DNA of 64,000 nt from Isoetes taiwanensis (GCA_021234155.1 JAJEKV010000018.1:19135423-19199422), one strand, 5' to 3'. Counted from the first letter of the stretch, positions 9,866-21,437 are shown. Notes: generated by a model from the letters alone, not told the origin. Translations and numbers: made by a program.

Positions 9866-10650
9866 GCCTTACATTCTAAAAGAATCTTTTGAGAATACTC
9901 TAGATCTATAGATTCTCTAAGATTCTATCAAGGTTCTCTTAGAGGTTTCGTGAAGATTCTTTTAAATTTTATAAGATTTTATTAGATTCCTTTAGATTTT
10001 ATAAGGCTTCTTGCATTCTATGAAGATTCTATCTAGATTTCATTAGATTTTCTTAGATTCTTCAAGATTCTATGAAGATTCCCTTAGATTCTTTTAGATC
10101 CCTTTGGATTTTATGAGATTGCCCTAGGTTCTCTTACATTATATAAGATTCAAAGAAATTCTATAAAGATTCCTTTAGATACTCTAAGATTTTCTTAGAC
10201 TCCCTTAGATATTATAAAGATTCCCTTAGATTTCCCTAGATTTTAAGAGATTTTTTTAGATTTGTAAATATTTTCCTAGATTCCCTTACAATTTATGAGA
10301 TTTCTTTAGATTCCCTTAAATTCTCCTGCATTCCTTTACGTTCTAGAACTTTCTAGAACATTCTAGAACTTTTTGGAACATTCTGAAATTTTCAAAGCAT
10401 CCTAGAACTTTCTGAAACTATTTCTCTATTCCCTTACATTCCCGAAGATTCCCCTACATTCTCGAACATTCTAGAACTTATTAGAACAATTTGAGACTTT
10501 CTGGAAGGATTCTCTTAGATTCTCCCTAGATTCTCTTATATTCCAAAACTTTTTAGAATTCTGGAAATTTTTAGAACATTCTAGAAGATTTTAGAACTTT
10601 CTAGAGCCTCCAGAACATTCTAGAACTTTCCTGAACTATCTAGAATGTTA
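9866..10650. repeat. Degenerate short-period repeat tract (AGATTCTN/TTCTAGAAC)
   Basis: About 780 bp of loosely repeated ~10-12-bp units. The left part uses TTAGATTC, the right part ACATTCTAGAACTTT. There is no open frame. A reverse-complement relative lies at 31620-31858, and both abut the word ATGGTGCAAGTTC. Confidence 0.75.
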
Positions 10651-10726
10651 TACTCTACTTTATCTTAATTAAAACATTACCCTTAAAGTATATTTGAAAC
10701 ATATCTTATTTGATGAATTAATGTTT

Positions 10727-10800
10727 GGTCTAGTGGTTAGAATGGGGGGCTGGGGGGTTAATGACCGGGTTCAAATCCTTCACACAACGTAAAAATTTTA
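10727..10800 (+). mobile_element. tRNA-derived SINE head or tRNA pseudogene
   Basis: GGTCTAGTGGTTAG (10727-10740) matches an RNA polymerase III A box of tRNA-Glu/Asp type. GGTTCAAATCC (10768-10778) matches the B box. The spacing suits a tRNA gene, but the middle is G-rich and cannot form a cloverleaf, so it is not a working tRNA. Confidence 0.65.
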
Positions 10801-10804
10801 AAAG

Positions 10805-11225
10805 CCTCTCCTTAAGGGACGAGCATTCAACATGAGCCGTAGGATCTTAGACCCGATCAAGAATCGAGATCTCACCATATGAAAGCAACATGAGCCGTAG
10901 GATCTATTACATATAATTCCCAAAGCCATGTGGACCGTATGATATGTGCCAAGCCACGTGAGCCGTAGGATCTTGGATCGACGATCAGAATCAAGAACAA
11001 CCTGGACCGTAGGATCTATTACATATAATTCCCAAAGCCATGTGCACCGTAGGATATGTCCCAAAGCAACGTGAGCCGTAGCATCTCGGACAGATGACCA
11101 GGATCAAATCAATCTGGACCGTAGGATCGTCTATATAGAGTCTATATAGAAACTCCCAAGCCATCTGGACCGTAGGATACGTCCCAAAGCCACGCGCCGT
11201 AGGATCTCGGATCAACGGCCGGATA
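10805..11225. repeat. Tandem array of GxxCCGTAGGATC units
   Basis: CCGTAGGATC or close variants occur about nine times. They are organised as roughly three higher-order units of ~130 bp that also share ATTACATATAATTCCC and AAAGCCA(T/C)GTG. Confidence 0.75.
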
Positions 11226-11251
11226 AGCGCGACAAACATAAGAACATATAT

Positions 11252-11274
11252 ATGTTAGATAGATAGATAGATAT
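11252..11274. repeat. TAGA microsatellite
   Basis: Short run of TAGA repeats, with no further context. Confidence 0.8.
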
Positions 11275-11437
11275 ACACTTGGTTTATCTGGCGTCATTTT
11301 CTGTCCTACCTAATGTATGTCATCACTGTATTGAGAAATTATATAGAAGATGGTTTTGTCAAAAGAATGTACATTTTGTGTGTGCAGTAATTATTGTGAT
11401 TTTCTTTTACCTTTTATATAAAGAGATTAATATGACT

Positions 11438-11503
11438 CGAACACACTATGATGGGCCCTCTATTTTTGTAAAACACACTATGATGTGCCCACTATTTTTG
11501 TAA
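11438..11503. repeat. 32-bp tandem duplication
   Basis: ACACACTATGATGGGCCC... and its copy ACACACTATGATGTGCCC... lie end to end, each ending CTATTTTTGTAAA. Confidence 0.8.
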
Positions 11504-11576
11504 AGGCCGATGAGATAGACATATATGTATTTGGGGCACATCAATAAGTCAAATCTTAAGACGCTAGTACACAAGG
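11500..11576. repeat. Dispersed repeat, copy 1 (partner 12670-12737)
   Basis: Shares TGTAAAGGCCGATGAGATA, CACATCAATAAGTC and TCTTAAGAC with 12670-12737, in the same orientation. Confidence 0.75.
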
Positions 11577-12589
11577 TAAGGCGCTTTTGAGAGTGAACGG
11601 CAAGAATTTTGGCTGCAAAGACATCATGGCATGCACTCCTGACCTTTGGCCTGTTGAACCTGTTTAATGTAGTTGAACCTGTTTAATGTTTTACTCTGTC
11701 ACTTTTCGTTTCAACTTGATGTAGGGCTATGTCTAAACCTCTCCATCACTCTAATATCAGGACATGTGATCTTATCCCAGCTCAACATGTGATGTATCGA
11801 GTACAAAACTGCAACTAAATGGAAATTAAATTATTAAAATATATGACGTATTCGGTCTATTGTCAATACCTTATGCTGCAAAATAACTTTTTAAAATGCG
11901 CCTTATGCTGCAAAATAGCTTTTCTAAATGCATTACCTTATGCAGTTGGATATTTCTAAGACAGAATCTATGATTGTTGCTTGTCATTTCTTTTGCTCCT
12001 GCTGCTTAATGTCATGTACTTCCGTGCACAATTTTCCCTATAAGTTCCTACTTAAATATAGTGCCCTCTATCAGGAAAAGCCATCGAATCAAATGTTGGG
12101 GCTTACAATGACAAGGCAGATTATCACTATTTTCATGTTGTTTATGGTAGGAATTTGGCTATTGTCAATATTGGCACTAAAAGCAAATTGTAAGACCGAA
12201 GTGAAAGTTAACCAAGAATTAAATTCGAGATAGTAGTGACATTCCCCAATCTCATATTGCAACATTTTCTTAGAACATAGAGAACACCTATAGGGAACAC
12301 ATCAAATGGTTTCTCGAAGAAAGTCTTGTTGAGAAATGTGTAATCTCATGACTAAAGTATGGCAAAAAATTCAAATCTGGCCACCAGCTATCTACTTACA
12401 TACCATCCATCCAAGTAACATTCTTATTCTCATCCATCTGTGAAAAGGTGGGAAGAAAATGAGGAAGAAGGAGCTATTGAAAATATGAGATATTGAACCT
12501 TATATGCACTTTAGTTTCTTCCAGCGGGTCGTTTTCCTCCTCCTTTTTAGCCCAATATTTTTCCCAGGCCTGCTCTATTGCTAGTCTTA
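11577..12589. other. Gene-free stretch
   Basis: Contains a small tandem duplication at 11870-11940 (CCTTATGCTGCAAAATA) and an unassigned plus-strand frame at 11928-12233. No supportable gene. Confidence 0.4.
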
Positions 12590-12665
12590 TTGGGCCCTAT
12601 AGGCCGGTTGGTCTCCGTGGATGATAAAAACCATTCTATTTTTTTCTATTCTTTTATTTAATTAT
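12590..12665 (+). mobile_element. 5'-truncated copy of the GTCTCCGTGGACG retroposon tail
   Basis: TTGGTCTCCGTGGATGATAAAAA followed by (T)nCTATTC-type low-complexity sequence. This is the plus-strand version of the core seen at 22806-22949 and 40891-41030. Confidence 0.65.
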
Positions 12666-12669
12666 TATT

Positions 12670-12737
12670 GTAAAGGCCGATGAGATACCATGTATCTGGG
12701 ACACATCAATAAGTCTATCTTAAGACACTAGTACGAG
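12670..12737. repeat. Dispersed repeat, copy 2 (partner 11500-11576)
   Basis: See the partner. It directly follows the truncated retroposon tail, so the repeat may be part of a larger duplicated segment. 12738-13428 has no gene I can support, apart from a C-rich run at 13290-13305. Confidence 0.7.
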
Positions 12738-13428
12738 GACAGGAACAGGCTCGGGCATCGTTTTTTTTCTTACCAAGTTTGATTAAAAATCTTTATTAAT
12801 GAGGATTTCAAGAGCAGCTAAACTAAGATCAACTATGAATTAAAACTCTTGTTTATTGTAGGATGCTCACGCCGTACCCCATCATAACTTGAAAACGCCC
12901 TGCCCTCACATAAGAAAAGAAAAATTAAGGAAAAAAATGAGTCTGTTCATAACAATAATAAATAAAATAGATAAAAGGATGTCACTCCTAACATAAACTT
13001 TGGGGATCATACACCATACCAACATCACTTAAATTAAGTTTAGATATAAAATTTTAAAATATAATGCTATGGTTCTCTTCTTATATAGAAGAGAACCATC
13101 ATTTTAGGGAAAGGGACGCCAGTTTTAGCGCCAGCTCTCTTTTTGGACCCAAGCTTTCTTTGGCACAAGCCTGCTATAGCACAAGCTTTCTTTGGATCTT
13201 TCTCCCATAAAAGCCTTGTGTCTTCTTGAATTTCCTCATCGGCATTTCCTCCGAAATTTGAATCTTGTTGTTATACCGGAGTCCCCTCCCTCCCCCCCCC
13301 CCCCACAACCCCCCACCTCTTACTGTTATATGGGTTTTGCTTTTCATTCAATGTTGGCCGATGGGCTTCTCGTGATTTTTTCCTGTAGCACGTGGTGCTT
13401 CTGGAGGGCACCAAGGGGAAGCCCCCCT

Positions 13429-13855
13429 GGGTCGAGCCTATATTTTTCTATCTCAGTGTAGCCCCGTGGCTTTCGAGGATCCTCATGGATCATCTCTTCA
13501 AATTTCAATATATTGCTAGTCCAGCTTGCTGACTCTTGGCCCGTGGATGGCTTCTAACACAGTTGACAGCTCACATATGGTTAGGTCTTGCAGTTTGGAG
13601 CACATTGATGTGCATGGGCTGCTTTTTTATACTGGGTCGAGCCTATATTTTCCTATCTCGGCGTATCCCTATGGTTTCCGAGGTTCCTCATGGATCCTCA
13701 ATTCCATTTTGATATTTTGCTCTTGTATTTCTAGTCCAACTTTGTAGCTTGCTCACTCTTGGCCCGTAGATGGCTCCTAACACAGTTGACAATCACATGT
13801 TGTTTGGTCTTGCAGTTTGGAGCTCTCTGATGTGCATAAGGTTTCTTTTTATACG
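13429..13855. repeat. Two-copy tandem repeat (~205-220 bp)
   Basis: 13429-13633 and 13634-13855 both run from GGGTCGAGCCTATATTTT through TCTTGGCCCGT(G/A)GATGG and CTAACACAGTTGACA to TCTTGCAGTTTGGAGC. 13856-14490 holds no recognisable gene. Confidence 0.85.
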
Positions 13856-14497
13856 AGCGGCCAAGAGGGACACATTGAGCGGTATCTTAGCGGGACGGGT
13901 TTGAGTCATTGCTTGGATGGGTGGCGCGACCTGACTATTGCAGTTGTTGCAGTTCGGGAGCATTATAGTATAGCGACTTTCTGAATGTTCTATGTGGGGG
14001 CCTGAACTCATTGTACACAATTATCTTATATATTGGGTGGTCTAACCTAGGTTGTATTTGTTGTTTTACTCATTTGGGGTTTATCATTTTCTTCCCCTCT
14101 TCACTCATTTTGGGGTTCATCAATTTGTTTCCCCGTGGGTCATTGTACTCATTTTTTCATTCAGCTCAATGGAACACCACCACTTACGATGATAATTGTG
14201 CATAACCTTTCCCTAGAATGACACTTACATTGTTCCCCAAAATCGAATTAGAAGTTAATTCTTTTGGAAAAAGATTGCGGGTCCAAATCTCCATTTCTTT
14301 AACAATTCTAAACAATGAAATATAACTAATTTTCTAAAACTAGAAATGTGCTCTAAATAAAATTTTACATAAAAGCAACATAATTCTCAAATTTCATGCC
14401 TTAAATCACCAAAATCACTCTTTAAAAAATGATTTGCCTTGAGAGCAATCCAAAAAGTTGTGATATTTTCTTATACCACCCAAAACCTACTCTTTAA

Positions 14498-15496
14498 CAC
14501 TAGAGTTGTCTCAGGGACTTGTTTGGGTTCATCAACCCGTATGGGTCCCTCAATCCCTTCTCCATATTAGGGACTAGTTCTTCATGATACTTATGAGATT
14601 TTAAATATGAACACCTGAATTGTAAGATTAACTCGAAGTTGTACCACCATATTCAATGGCAAAATAAAATTCTTCACAAGTTTGGCACAATCGCACCTTG
14701 AAATACACTCAATTCAATGGTTTTGATGATATGATATAATTTTATGGCACTCAACATAGAATACAAATTTCAAGATAACATTAATTTTCCATGAACGTAG
14801 CCTACAAATGCTACTCATTTTTCAAATTTCATGTGATTTCATAAAAAATTGATGTATCAATGAGCAAATCACAATTTCAATCCTTGAGAGACGTCAGGTC
14901 CCCAAGGAATTTCTGAAAAACAGACATCCAGGAACTATTTCATATCCATGATATTTGAAATAGAATAAGAATGTGAAGGTACTATTATTTTTCAATGGAA
15001 ATAGATACTAAGTACCACACATCTTGCTAAATGGATTCCATATTTTCAAAAAGTGGAGCAATACTATGAATTTTCAAAATTTTGACCCTCGAGGGACCTA
15101 ACTGGGTCCATAAAGAACTTCTGAACTTCAAACTTTAAGGAATTATTTCTCGAAAATTCTACCATAGATTTTTCTAATTCTTCTTGTGATAGATTTCTCA
15201 TATCATGATTTACAAGATGGAAGAATTAGAATACCTAGAAAAAATCATATTTGCAAAATAATGTGAGAAATGTTAAAGACTTTAAGAATAAACTTGACCC
15301 CTTTTCATTTAGCTCCACATTATGTTTGGTAATAGAAGCTTTCTACATTTTTCATAAATTTTTCCTTATATGTACACTCATGGAGGACTACATATTGTGA
15401 GTATATAGACAAATTCTTTATCTCGGAGCTATAATAGAATTTCAAAAAAGGTGTACGAATGAACCCATTTGGGTTCATCAAGGGACAACTCTAGTG
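14498..15496. mobile_element. 999-bp non-autonomous DNA transposon (CACTAG termini, TTAA flanks)
   Basis: The left end CACTAGAGTTGTC and the right end GACAACTCTAGTG are perfect 13-bp inverted repeats. GGGTTCATCA blocks occur just inside both ends in opposite orientation. TTAA lies immediately outside each end (14494-14497, 15497-15500), consistent with a 4-bp target duplication. The interior is AT-rich and non-coding. The CAC terminus suggests the CACTA/Mirage/Chapaev group, but plant CACTA elements make 3-bp duplications. The TTAA flank is also used by piggyBac-type elements. Confidence 0.75.
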
Positions 15497-15509
15497 TTAA
15501 ACAATGGCT

Positions 15510-15926
15510 TGTCCAAGGGCTACCTAAGAAGAGATAATACATCATCCATAAACAATCTATGCCCACAAATAAGCAAAGCCCGTCATCCATGTATTGGTTG
15601 CACACTTCATGGACCATCCCCATAGCTAGATCTTGGAGGAGTACCTCCATTGGAACAACAAATATCTATAAAAGGATTGAAAGAGAGGGGCCAATTGGCA
15701 TCCCTGGCAAATACCATGACCAACTAAAAGAATCTATGATGGCTCGCCATGCAATAGGGCAGTAGCCTGAGCAAAGAAATGCAGTTTCATAACATTTATT
15801 GTTCAAAATTGATTCTAAGCACATGAACTTCCCTCTCACACTACCATGAGCTTTTATATAATAGGACGATTTTGATGACATGCCAATAAATTGCCTATAG
15901 AAGCTGTGACATTGTTGAGAATGCAC
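15510..15926 (-). pseudogene. LINE reverse-transcriptase fragment
   Basis: Minus-strand frames resemble the RT palm of plant LINEs: GMPIGPSLSILL, standing for the usual G-x-x-Q-G-x-P-x-S-P-x-L-F block, is followed in another frame by MEVLLQDLAMG and a possible DD pair. The reading frame changes at least once. The 999-bp transposon abuts its downstream end. Confidence 0.4.
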
Positions 15927-16084
15927 CTCCTAGAAGGAACGTTGGATTAGTAATTGGTCATCAATTTGAGCATGGTTCCTTGATCTTAAGGATCAATGAA
16001 ATTGCATGTGTTCAGGATCGTGTCTAGGGCATTAGAGCAGAAACAATTGAGTGAGTTGTTATTAGAAAAAAAATAAAAAATTAG

Positions 16085-16670
16085 GAAAAAAAACATTGAT
16101 TCAATAGAAGAAATAAGACATTAGCTCGCTAGTTGCATTGGTTATATCACTATTTAGTAGACGTTCGAATCTCTGTATTTTTTCATACTTCGAAATCATA
16201 GATGCCCCTAATCATAATTGGCTCTAAATAATTTTGGTAAAGGTTCGAGTCTCCATATCTCGTATTCTAAAACCTTAAGCAAATCATAGACACCCCTAAT
16301 CATAAATGACCATAATCGAAACAAGAGGTGCTTAAAGGCTCCAACATACGATCTAAGGCATAGAATGGATCTGATGACCAAGAGAGTCCAGGTTGCACCC
16401 CATTTAGAATATGTAGCACAATAACAGGGGGTTCCAGGGGGATCTGCTATGTTTGAGATCATAAACCATACCGCCAAAAACAAGTGAGTGGGTTACCATT
16501 AAAAAAAACATAAATTCACGAGAAGAAATAAGCACATTAGCTCGTTGGTTGCATATGCTAAGGCACTATGATTAGGATATTGAATAATTTTGGTAAAAGT
16601 TCATATTCTAAAACCTTAAGCGAATCTGTATTTCATATTTCAAAATCATAGACACAGACCTGGAACAGAT
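16085..16670 (+). mobile_element. Cluster of tRNA-derived SINE fragments
   Basis: GAAGAAATAAG(C)ACATTAGCTCG(C/T)T(A/G)GTTGCA occurs at about 16107-16137 and 16522-16553, resembling a tRNA 5' half with A box. GTTCGAATCTC (16163-16173) and GTTCGAGTCTC (about 16239) resemble B boxes. All copies share CAAATCATAGACACCCCTA-type tails. At least two overlapping or nested copies are present. Confidence 0.6.
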
Positions 16671-17464
16671 ATAGGTCAAGGGAACGCAAATAGCAGGAAA
16701 GGCAAGTATTAGAGAAATCATCGTTTTATTAAGATGGACGTGGAGGAAAATTTTAATGTCCGAAAGAACTTCTAGCATGTGTTAAAAGTTGAGCTAAGCC
16801 CCACCTTCATGGGGCTTGCTACTGATCGAGGAGCACCTCCATCACCCATGAGATGGATAACTTACTCAGAAAAGTCTCCAAATATGTGTTGCAGATGCAA
16901 TTTGTCCAGAGCCTCTGCCAACAATCCCATAGAGAGAAGCAATATGCACTTAAAAACTTCCAATGTATATTGAATGCACTAAACTAAGAGTACAATACAT
17001 GAGGAGATGCTTGTCCTAAAGGGCCTCCGCAAGAGTCAATTCCTTGCATAATTCCTGCTCACATTTGCATCTCAGAGCATAACAATAGAGCTCCACATTT
17101 AATCCGTACTTACTTGAAATGTGTCGTAGATAATGCAGACTACTGGTTATAATGCAGAAAGCAACCTTAATTAGAGCTTTTCCAATATATTGATTCTCAA
17201 AGCTAAGAAATTAGCAATGCCATACCAGACAGTTTTTTTTGTGGTCTCTTCCTCTTAAGAATGCTGGATGACAAGAGCTAATTACCCTGTTCAAATAGAA
17301 TATTAGGGTAAAGAGCTCCCATGGGCAGTAAATATTCTCGTATAATAGTAGGCATGTTAATTCGATGCTGTAAAGCTCTGCTCTATTTTCTTTTATATAC
17401 CTTTGACATGACACCTTGGTTTCCATGCATATACGTTCCAATAATTTTTAGAACTCATTGAACT
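16671..17464. other. Gene-free stretch
   Basis: No domain-bearing frame or clear repeat seen. Confidence 0.4.
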
Positions 17465-17465
17465 A

Positions 17466-17517
17466 TAGTAATCCGTTAAGAATAGAATAGAATAGAATAG
17501 AATAGTAATCCGTTAAG
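17466..17517. mobile_element. Microsatellite-only insertion with target-site duplication
   Basis: ATAGTAATCCGTTAAG lies on both sides of an AATAG repeat of about 20 bp. The same AATAG microsatellite forms the 3' tail of the retroposon copies at 22806 and 40891, so this looks like a copy truncated to its tail. Confidence 0.65.
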
Positions 17518-17566
17518 GCTTTCTACCTGGTATGAATTGAAAGCTAAAAACCAAAATTTTAGTATA

Positions 17567-17593
17567 CTAGTTATGGTGCCCGCGTTGTCGGGC
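17567..17593 (-). mobile_element. Candidate Helitron 3' terminus
   Basis: On the minus strand a GCCCG...CGGGC hairpin (17578-17593) is followed after 7 nt by CTAG, then T. This is the hairpin-CTRR^T layout of Helitron 3' ends. The matching 5' TC end is not identified. Confidence 0.45.
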
Positions 17594-17621
17594 TTTATAA
17601 GAACTTCAAGAGCCTATTGGC

Positions 17622-17825
17622 TATTGGAATTGGTATTAAAGAGTCCATATATGAAGTTGAAAAGGTTCAGGGCAACTTATATTAAAATGTATGGTGGAAC
17701 AGAAGTAAAAAATCTGATATTGGAACTGGTATTAAGGTGTGGTGAGTTCAAAATAGTCCCTATGAAGTTGAAGTGGGGCTTTGAGCAATTTGCATTGAAA
17801 TGTATGGTGGAATAAGAGTAAATAT
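17622..17825. repeat. Two-copy tandem repeat (~103 bp)
   Basis: Each copy runs from TTGGAA(T/C)TGGTATTAA to AAATGTATGGTGGAA. Located inside the candidate Helitron 3' region. 17826-18765 has no supportable gene. Confidence 0.75.
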
Positions 17826-18765
17826 TTGAGACCAAGGAGTTCATAGGTATGCTAAATGCATGGCTTTTTTTTGTCATTTGGAATGCAAGTGAGTTTGGAG
17901 GAAGGACTTCATCACAATGGTTGGGGATCTGCAGTATGTAAATGATTGAGATTGTACCATAAAGACTGCTACATGAAACATTTGTTTTATAAGTTTACCA
18001 TGGAGGCCACTATAAACTTCAATAACATAAAGTTCAATGTGGTTGTCTAAGCTAGGATTAGTGCCTTGCAAATTTCCTAATGACATGTCTAATAGATACC
18101 ACTCCATTTAAATTTTGTCGATCAATCTAATAATGGAAGGATGGTCTACTCACATCTTGATTAAATAGCATGTGGTTTTGGGTGGGAAAATTGTCCATTT
18201 TTTAAGGGGTGCATTAATGTTTGTGACACGTACATTCCCTAAGAATAGATACCACATTCGAGCACACTACACTAGGTTGATTAGGCTGCGCGGAATCAAT
18301 TCGTGGAAGCAAAAATAAACAAAAATCTCATGAACATCAGTTAAGTTTTGCCCCAAGTTTTATCAAGTTAGAGCAGTTCTTGCATTTTATTATCATAGTT
18401 CCCACGCAATAGTAGAGCCAAATCAAATTGTGAGATGCTCTACAAGGATTGACATATCTTGAGGTTGTGCTGTGGAAAACACGTTCTTTGACTGAAGGAA
18501 ACACATTGCTAAACATAGAAGGATGGCTCAAATAGAAAATAAAATGTCAGAAGAAGGCGTGCCATTCTACATCATCATCTATAGGTTTTAGCTTACTTCA
18601 GCTATTTGTAAGGACTTTAGATATCTTTGAAAGTTTCAAAACATTTTGTTGTCAAACATCCAAGTATGTTTCATTTAATAATCCACAAATGAATAATATA
18701 AGAGATGCAGCTTACGTGTGTCTTATGTTGAGACACATGCAAAAGATACCTAATATGTGTGATAT

Positions 18766-19380
18766 TTTAAAGCATTTTTGTTTGGCACTTTGGATCACAA
18801 ACCACAAAGATTTAAATTTGGTAATTTTTAAAGCATTTTCGTTTAACACTTTCGAGCACAACCCGCAAAGATTTAGATTTGCTAACCAAATGCATGTAAA
18901 AGACATGCACCTAATCAAAAATATTGAATTAGTATGAACGTTTCTAACTTGCAACGATTGTGTTGAATATGAGTAGAATTGTGATAGCTATAAATGTGTT
19001 GAATATTATGCAAACCTACATCAAAAATCACTAAACTGGACAAACTCATTAAGAACTATTCTCGAACAATTTGTTCTTAACTATTGCACCACCAAACTCC
19101 AAAGAAGCACCCATGAAAGCCCAATGTAGAGTCTACGTAGGCTCGTTAGCATGTAAAATGTTACGGATTTATGTCATTTGATTTGCTATCCAAATGCTCT
19201 GTAAGAGGCATGCACCAAATCGAAAATATTGAATTACCATAAAAGTTTTCTCTAAGAGTGCATTGGAAATTTTAGCATACTATAAACTCTCACAGTGCAG
19301 CAACTTTATTATGCACAGATCAGAATAATTAAAATGGACAAACTCGTCAATAATTGTTCTCGAATAATTTATTGTCCTGC
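18766..19380. repeat. Nested tandem duplications
   Basis: A ~62-bp unit (AAAGCATTTT(T/C)GTTT...CAAAGATTTA) is doubled at 18766-18885. A larger ~300-bp unit follows: ATTTGCTA(A/T)CCAAATGC...AATATTGAATTA and GGACAAACTC...TTCTCGAA(C/T)AATTT recur at 18874-19085 and 19180-19375. Confidence 0.7.
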
Positions 19381-20231
19381 TTCAATATACAAATAGCAGG
19401 AAATGGTTTAACTTCAGATGATTGAAATTATGATGCTTTACATGAAAGATGTCGTGAATCTCACCAATTCTCATAGAATATTTTACAATATCAGAGATCA
19501 GTGTTTTTGCGATCACAGGCATCAAGCGGGATTTGAACATGCTTTGCAGTACCTTTGACTTACAGGATGCATACAGAGATTTTGCATAGATTGCATGCAC
19601 ATACCAAAAAGACGAGCATGTTTGCAGCTTTCTAGCTAAGTTCGATGTCTTTGCTACATTATCCACAAATGGTTGGACAAACCATGAAGTCCTAATATTT
19701 TATTTCTTGCAGAAGAAGGATAGTCCTCACTTCAAAGAAATAAGAATAGCATATCCTTTGTGTATATGTACCTCTAAAACAAAGTCAGTAGCTACAAATT
19801 CAAAAGATGGTAACTTGAATTAGCATCAACAAAAGCTGGAGCATCATGCAGTATTGCAACGCTGTGCATTGTGCAGTATCGCCAATTATATTGGTTGCTT
19901 CAGCCTTTTTTTTTCCAAACACATATGAAACATCATTTTCAAATGTGTGGAGTTCCAATGCATTTATCGTGCTTCTCATACGCATCCAAGCACATGCATC
20001 TATTTAGTATTAAGTGTCTTTTTGTGCACCAAGTCTTGACAATTAAAAAGGAACGTTAATGAGAGATGCACCTGCATGAATATGTGATATGAGTTTCACT
20101 TCATAGTTATTGCTCCATAGTTATCATGGTGCATCAAAAATAGCACTTAGGAAAAATGCATAAAACGATCAGAAAGAGACAAATCCTATATTTGCTTGTA
20201 AGTTCTACATGAGCCATGTTCTTTTTAAATA
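19381..20231. other. Gene-free stretch
   Basis: Several short minus- and plus-strand frames, none with a recognisable domain. Confidence 0.4.
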
Positions 20232-20258
20232 CTAGTAATGGTGCTCAGCATTGCTGGG
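20232..20258 (-). mobile_element. Second candidate Helitron 3' terminus
   Basis: On the minus strand a CAGC...GCTG hairpin is followed by ACCATTA, then CTAG and T. It shares the ACCAT(A/T)ACTAGTAT terminus with the copy at 17567, suggesting one family. Confidence 0.45.
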
Positions 20259-20889
20259 TATAATTTGGAACTTTATTAGAAACCTGCATATAGCCTTCTA
20301 GACCATTGTAACTGCGCATTTGCATAGACTAACTTCTAGGCCATTGGATCATTTTGAGAACATGTAGATTGCAAGTGACCATGTCTATGAGGTGTTGATA
20401 TTGTGTACTGAATCTCATTATAGTCACTCTTTTGCTGCTTGTATATGAATGTGGATGTGTTGTGTTGTGTTGTCCGGGCATACATGGGGCGATTTAGGTG
20501 AGATCCTATTCTAATGGGGATTTGATCTTTCATTTACTCCCGTGATCCGGAAATTCGGATGTGTTGTGAACAACACCATACCTTTTGAAGGCATTGAATT
20601 CTATAGTGCGACCTTAGACAATTCTTTCGTTGTGTATAGCACCTTATCTATAGCTACCTTTATAAGTTCTTTGCACCTATAATTAGAGCTACCTTAAAAT
20701 CTACTTAGATAATATTAATCGTGTGTGTGAATAAAATGTGAAACATGTGTCATGACTCTACATATATTAGAGTACATGGGATACATATATTCAACAAAAT
20801 CCATGAAGCGTTGTTTTGAACAATTAATAAGTATGTTGCAAAACAATGGTCTTTGGGGGTTCAAGAAAAAAGAGAGAATTTTATTAGAC

Positions 20890-21062
20890 CTGTGGGCCAA
20901 ACTGATAAAAAGTGAGCAAGCCATTTTCCCACGCCTCCATTCCCATTCATAGTTACGAAGGGCCAAACTGGTAAGGAGTGAGCAAGTCCTTATCCTACAC
21001 TTCATTTCATGTTTGTAGTTACAATTTGTCTGACGCTTCCATTCATGTCTGTAATTACAATG
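20890..21062. repeat. Tandem repeat, ~65-bp unit, 2.5 copies
   Basis: GGGCCAAACTG(A/G)TAA...GTGAGCAAG...CATTCAT(A/G)...GTAATTACA recurs with drift. Confidence 0.6.
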
Positions 21063-21214
21063 GTCCATTTTGTTGTACATGTATATGTGCTAAAGCATAT
21101 GATCAACTCTTCTTTAGAAGTCTCAAATCCACATATCTTCCTAGCTAAACTTTACTTGGTATTCTAGTGTTAAATTTTTATAAAAAAAAATTTTGTTTTA
21201 AAGCTTTGGACACA

Positions 21215-21310
21215 TGGCATAGAAAAATGTCAGCAGAATTTCCACATTAAATTATGTTCTCAAAAGACATGGCATGGAAGAATGTTAGTAGAATTTCAAG
21301 ATCAAATTAT
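21215..21310. repeat. Two-copy tandem repeat (~57 bp)
   Basis: ACATGGCAT(A/G)GAA...CAGAATTT...AAATTATGTTCT occurs twice in tandem. Confidence 0.7.
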
Positions 21311-21331
21311 GTTCTTAGGTTTGAGTGACAT

Positions 21332-21437
21332 ACCATCTCATCATAACACAGTACTTCCTTTTACATTAACCATATCATCATAACACAACACTTCCCTTAC
21401 ATTAACCATATCATCATAACACAACACTTCCCTTTGC
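21332..21437. repeat. Tandem repeat, 40-bp unit, ~2.7 copies
   Basis: Units of (C)ATCATCATAACACA(A/G)(C/T)ACTTCC...TTACATTAACCAT, nearly identical. Confidence 0.85.

Noticed and set aside
10727-10800. Functional tRNA gene
   Set aside because: A and B boxes are present, but the acceptor and anticodon stems cannot form.
10805-11225. CRISPR-like array
   Set aside because: Repeats are degenerate, spacers are themselves repeated, and the context is a plant nucleus.
13285-13306. C-rich run as a functional i-motif or G-quadruplex
   Set aside because: A simple homopolymer-like tract; nothing around it suggests function.
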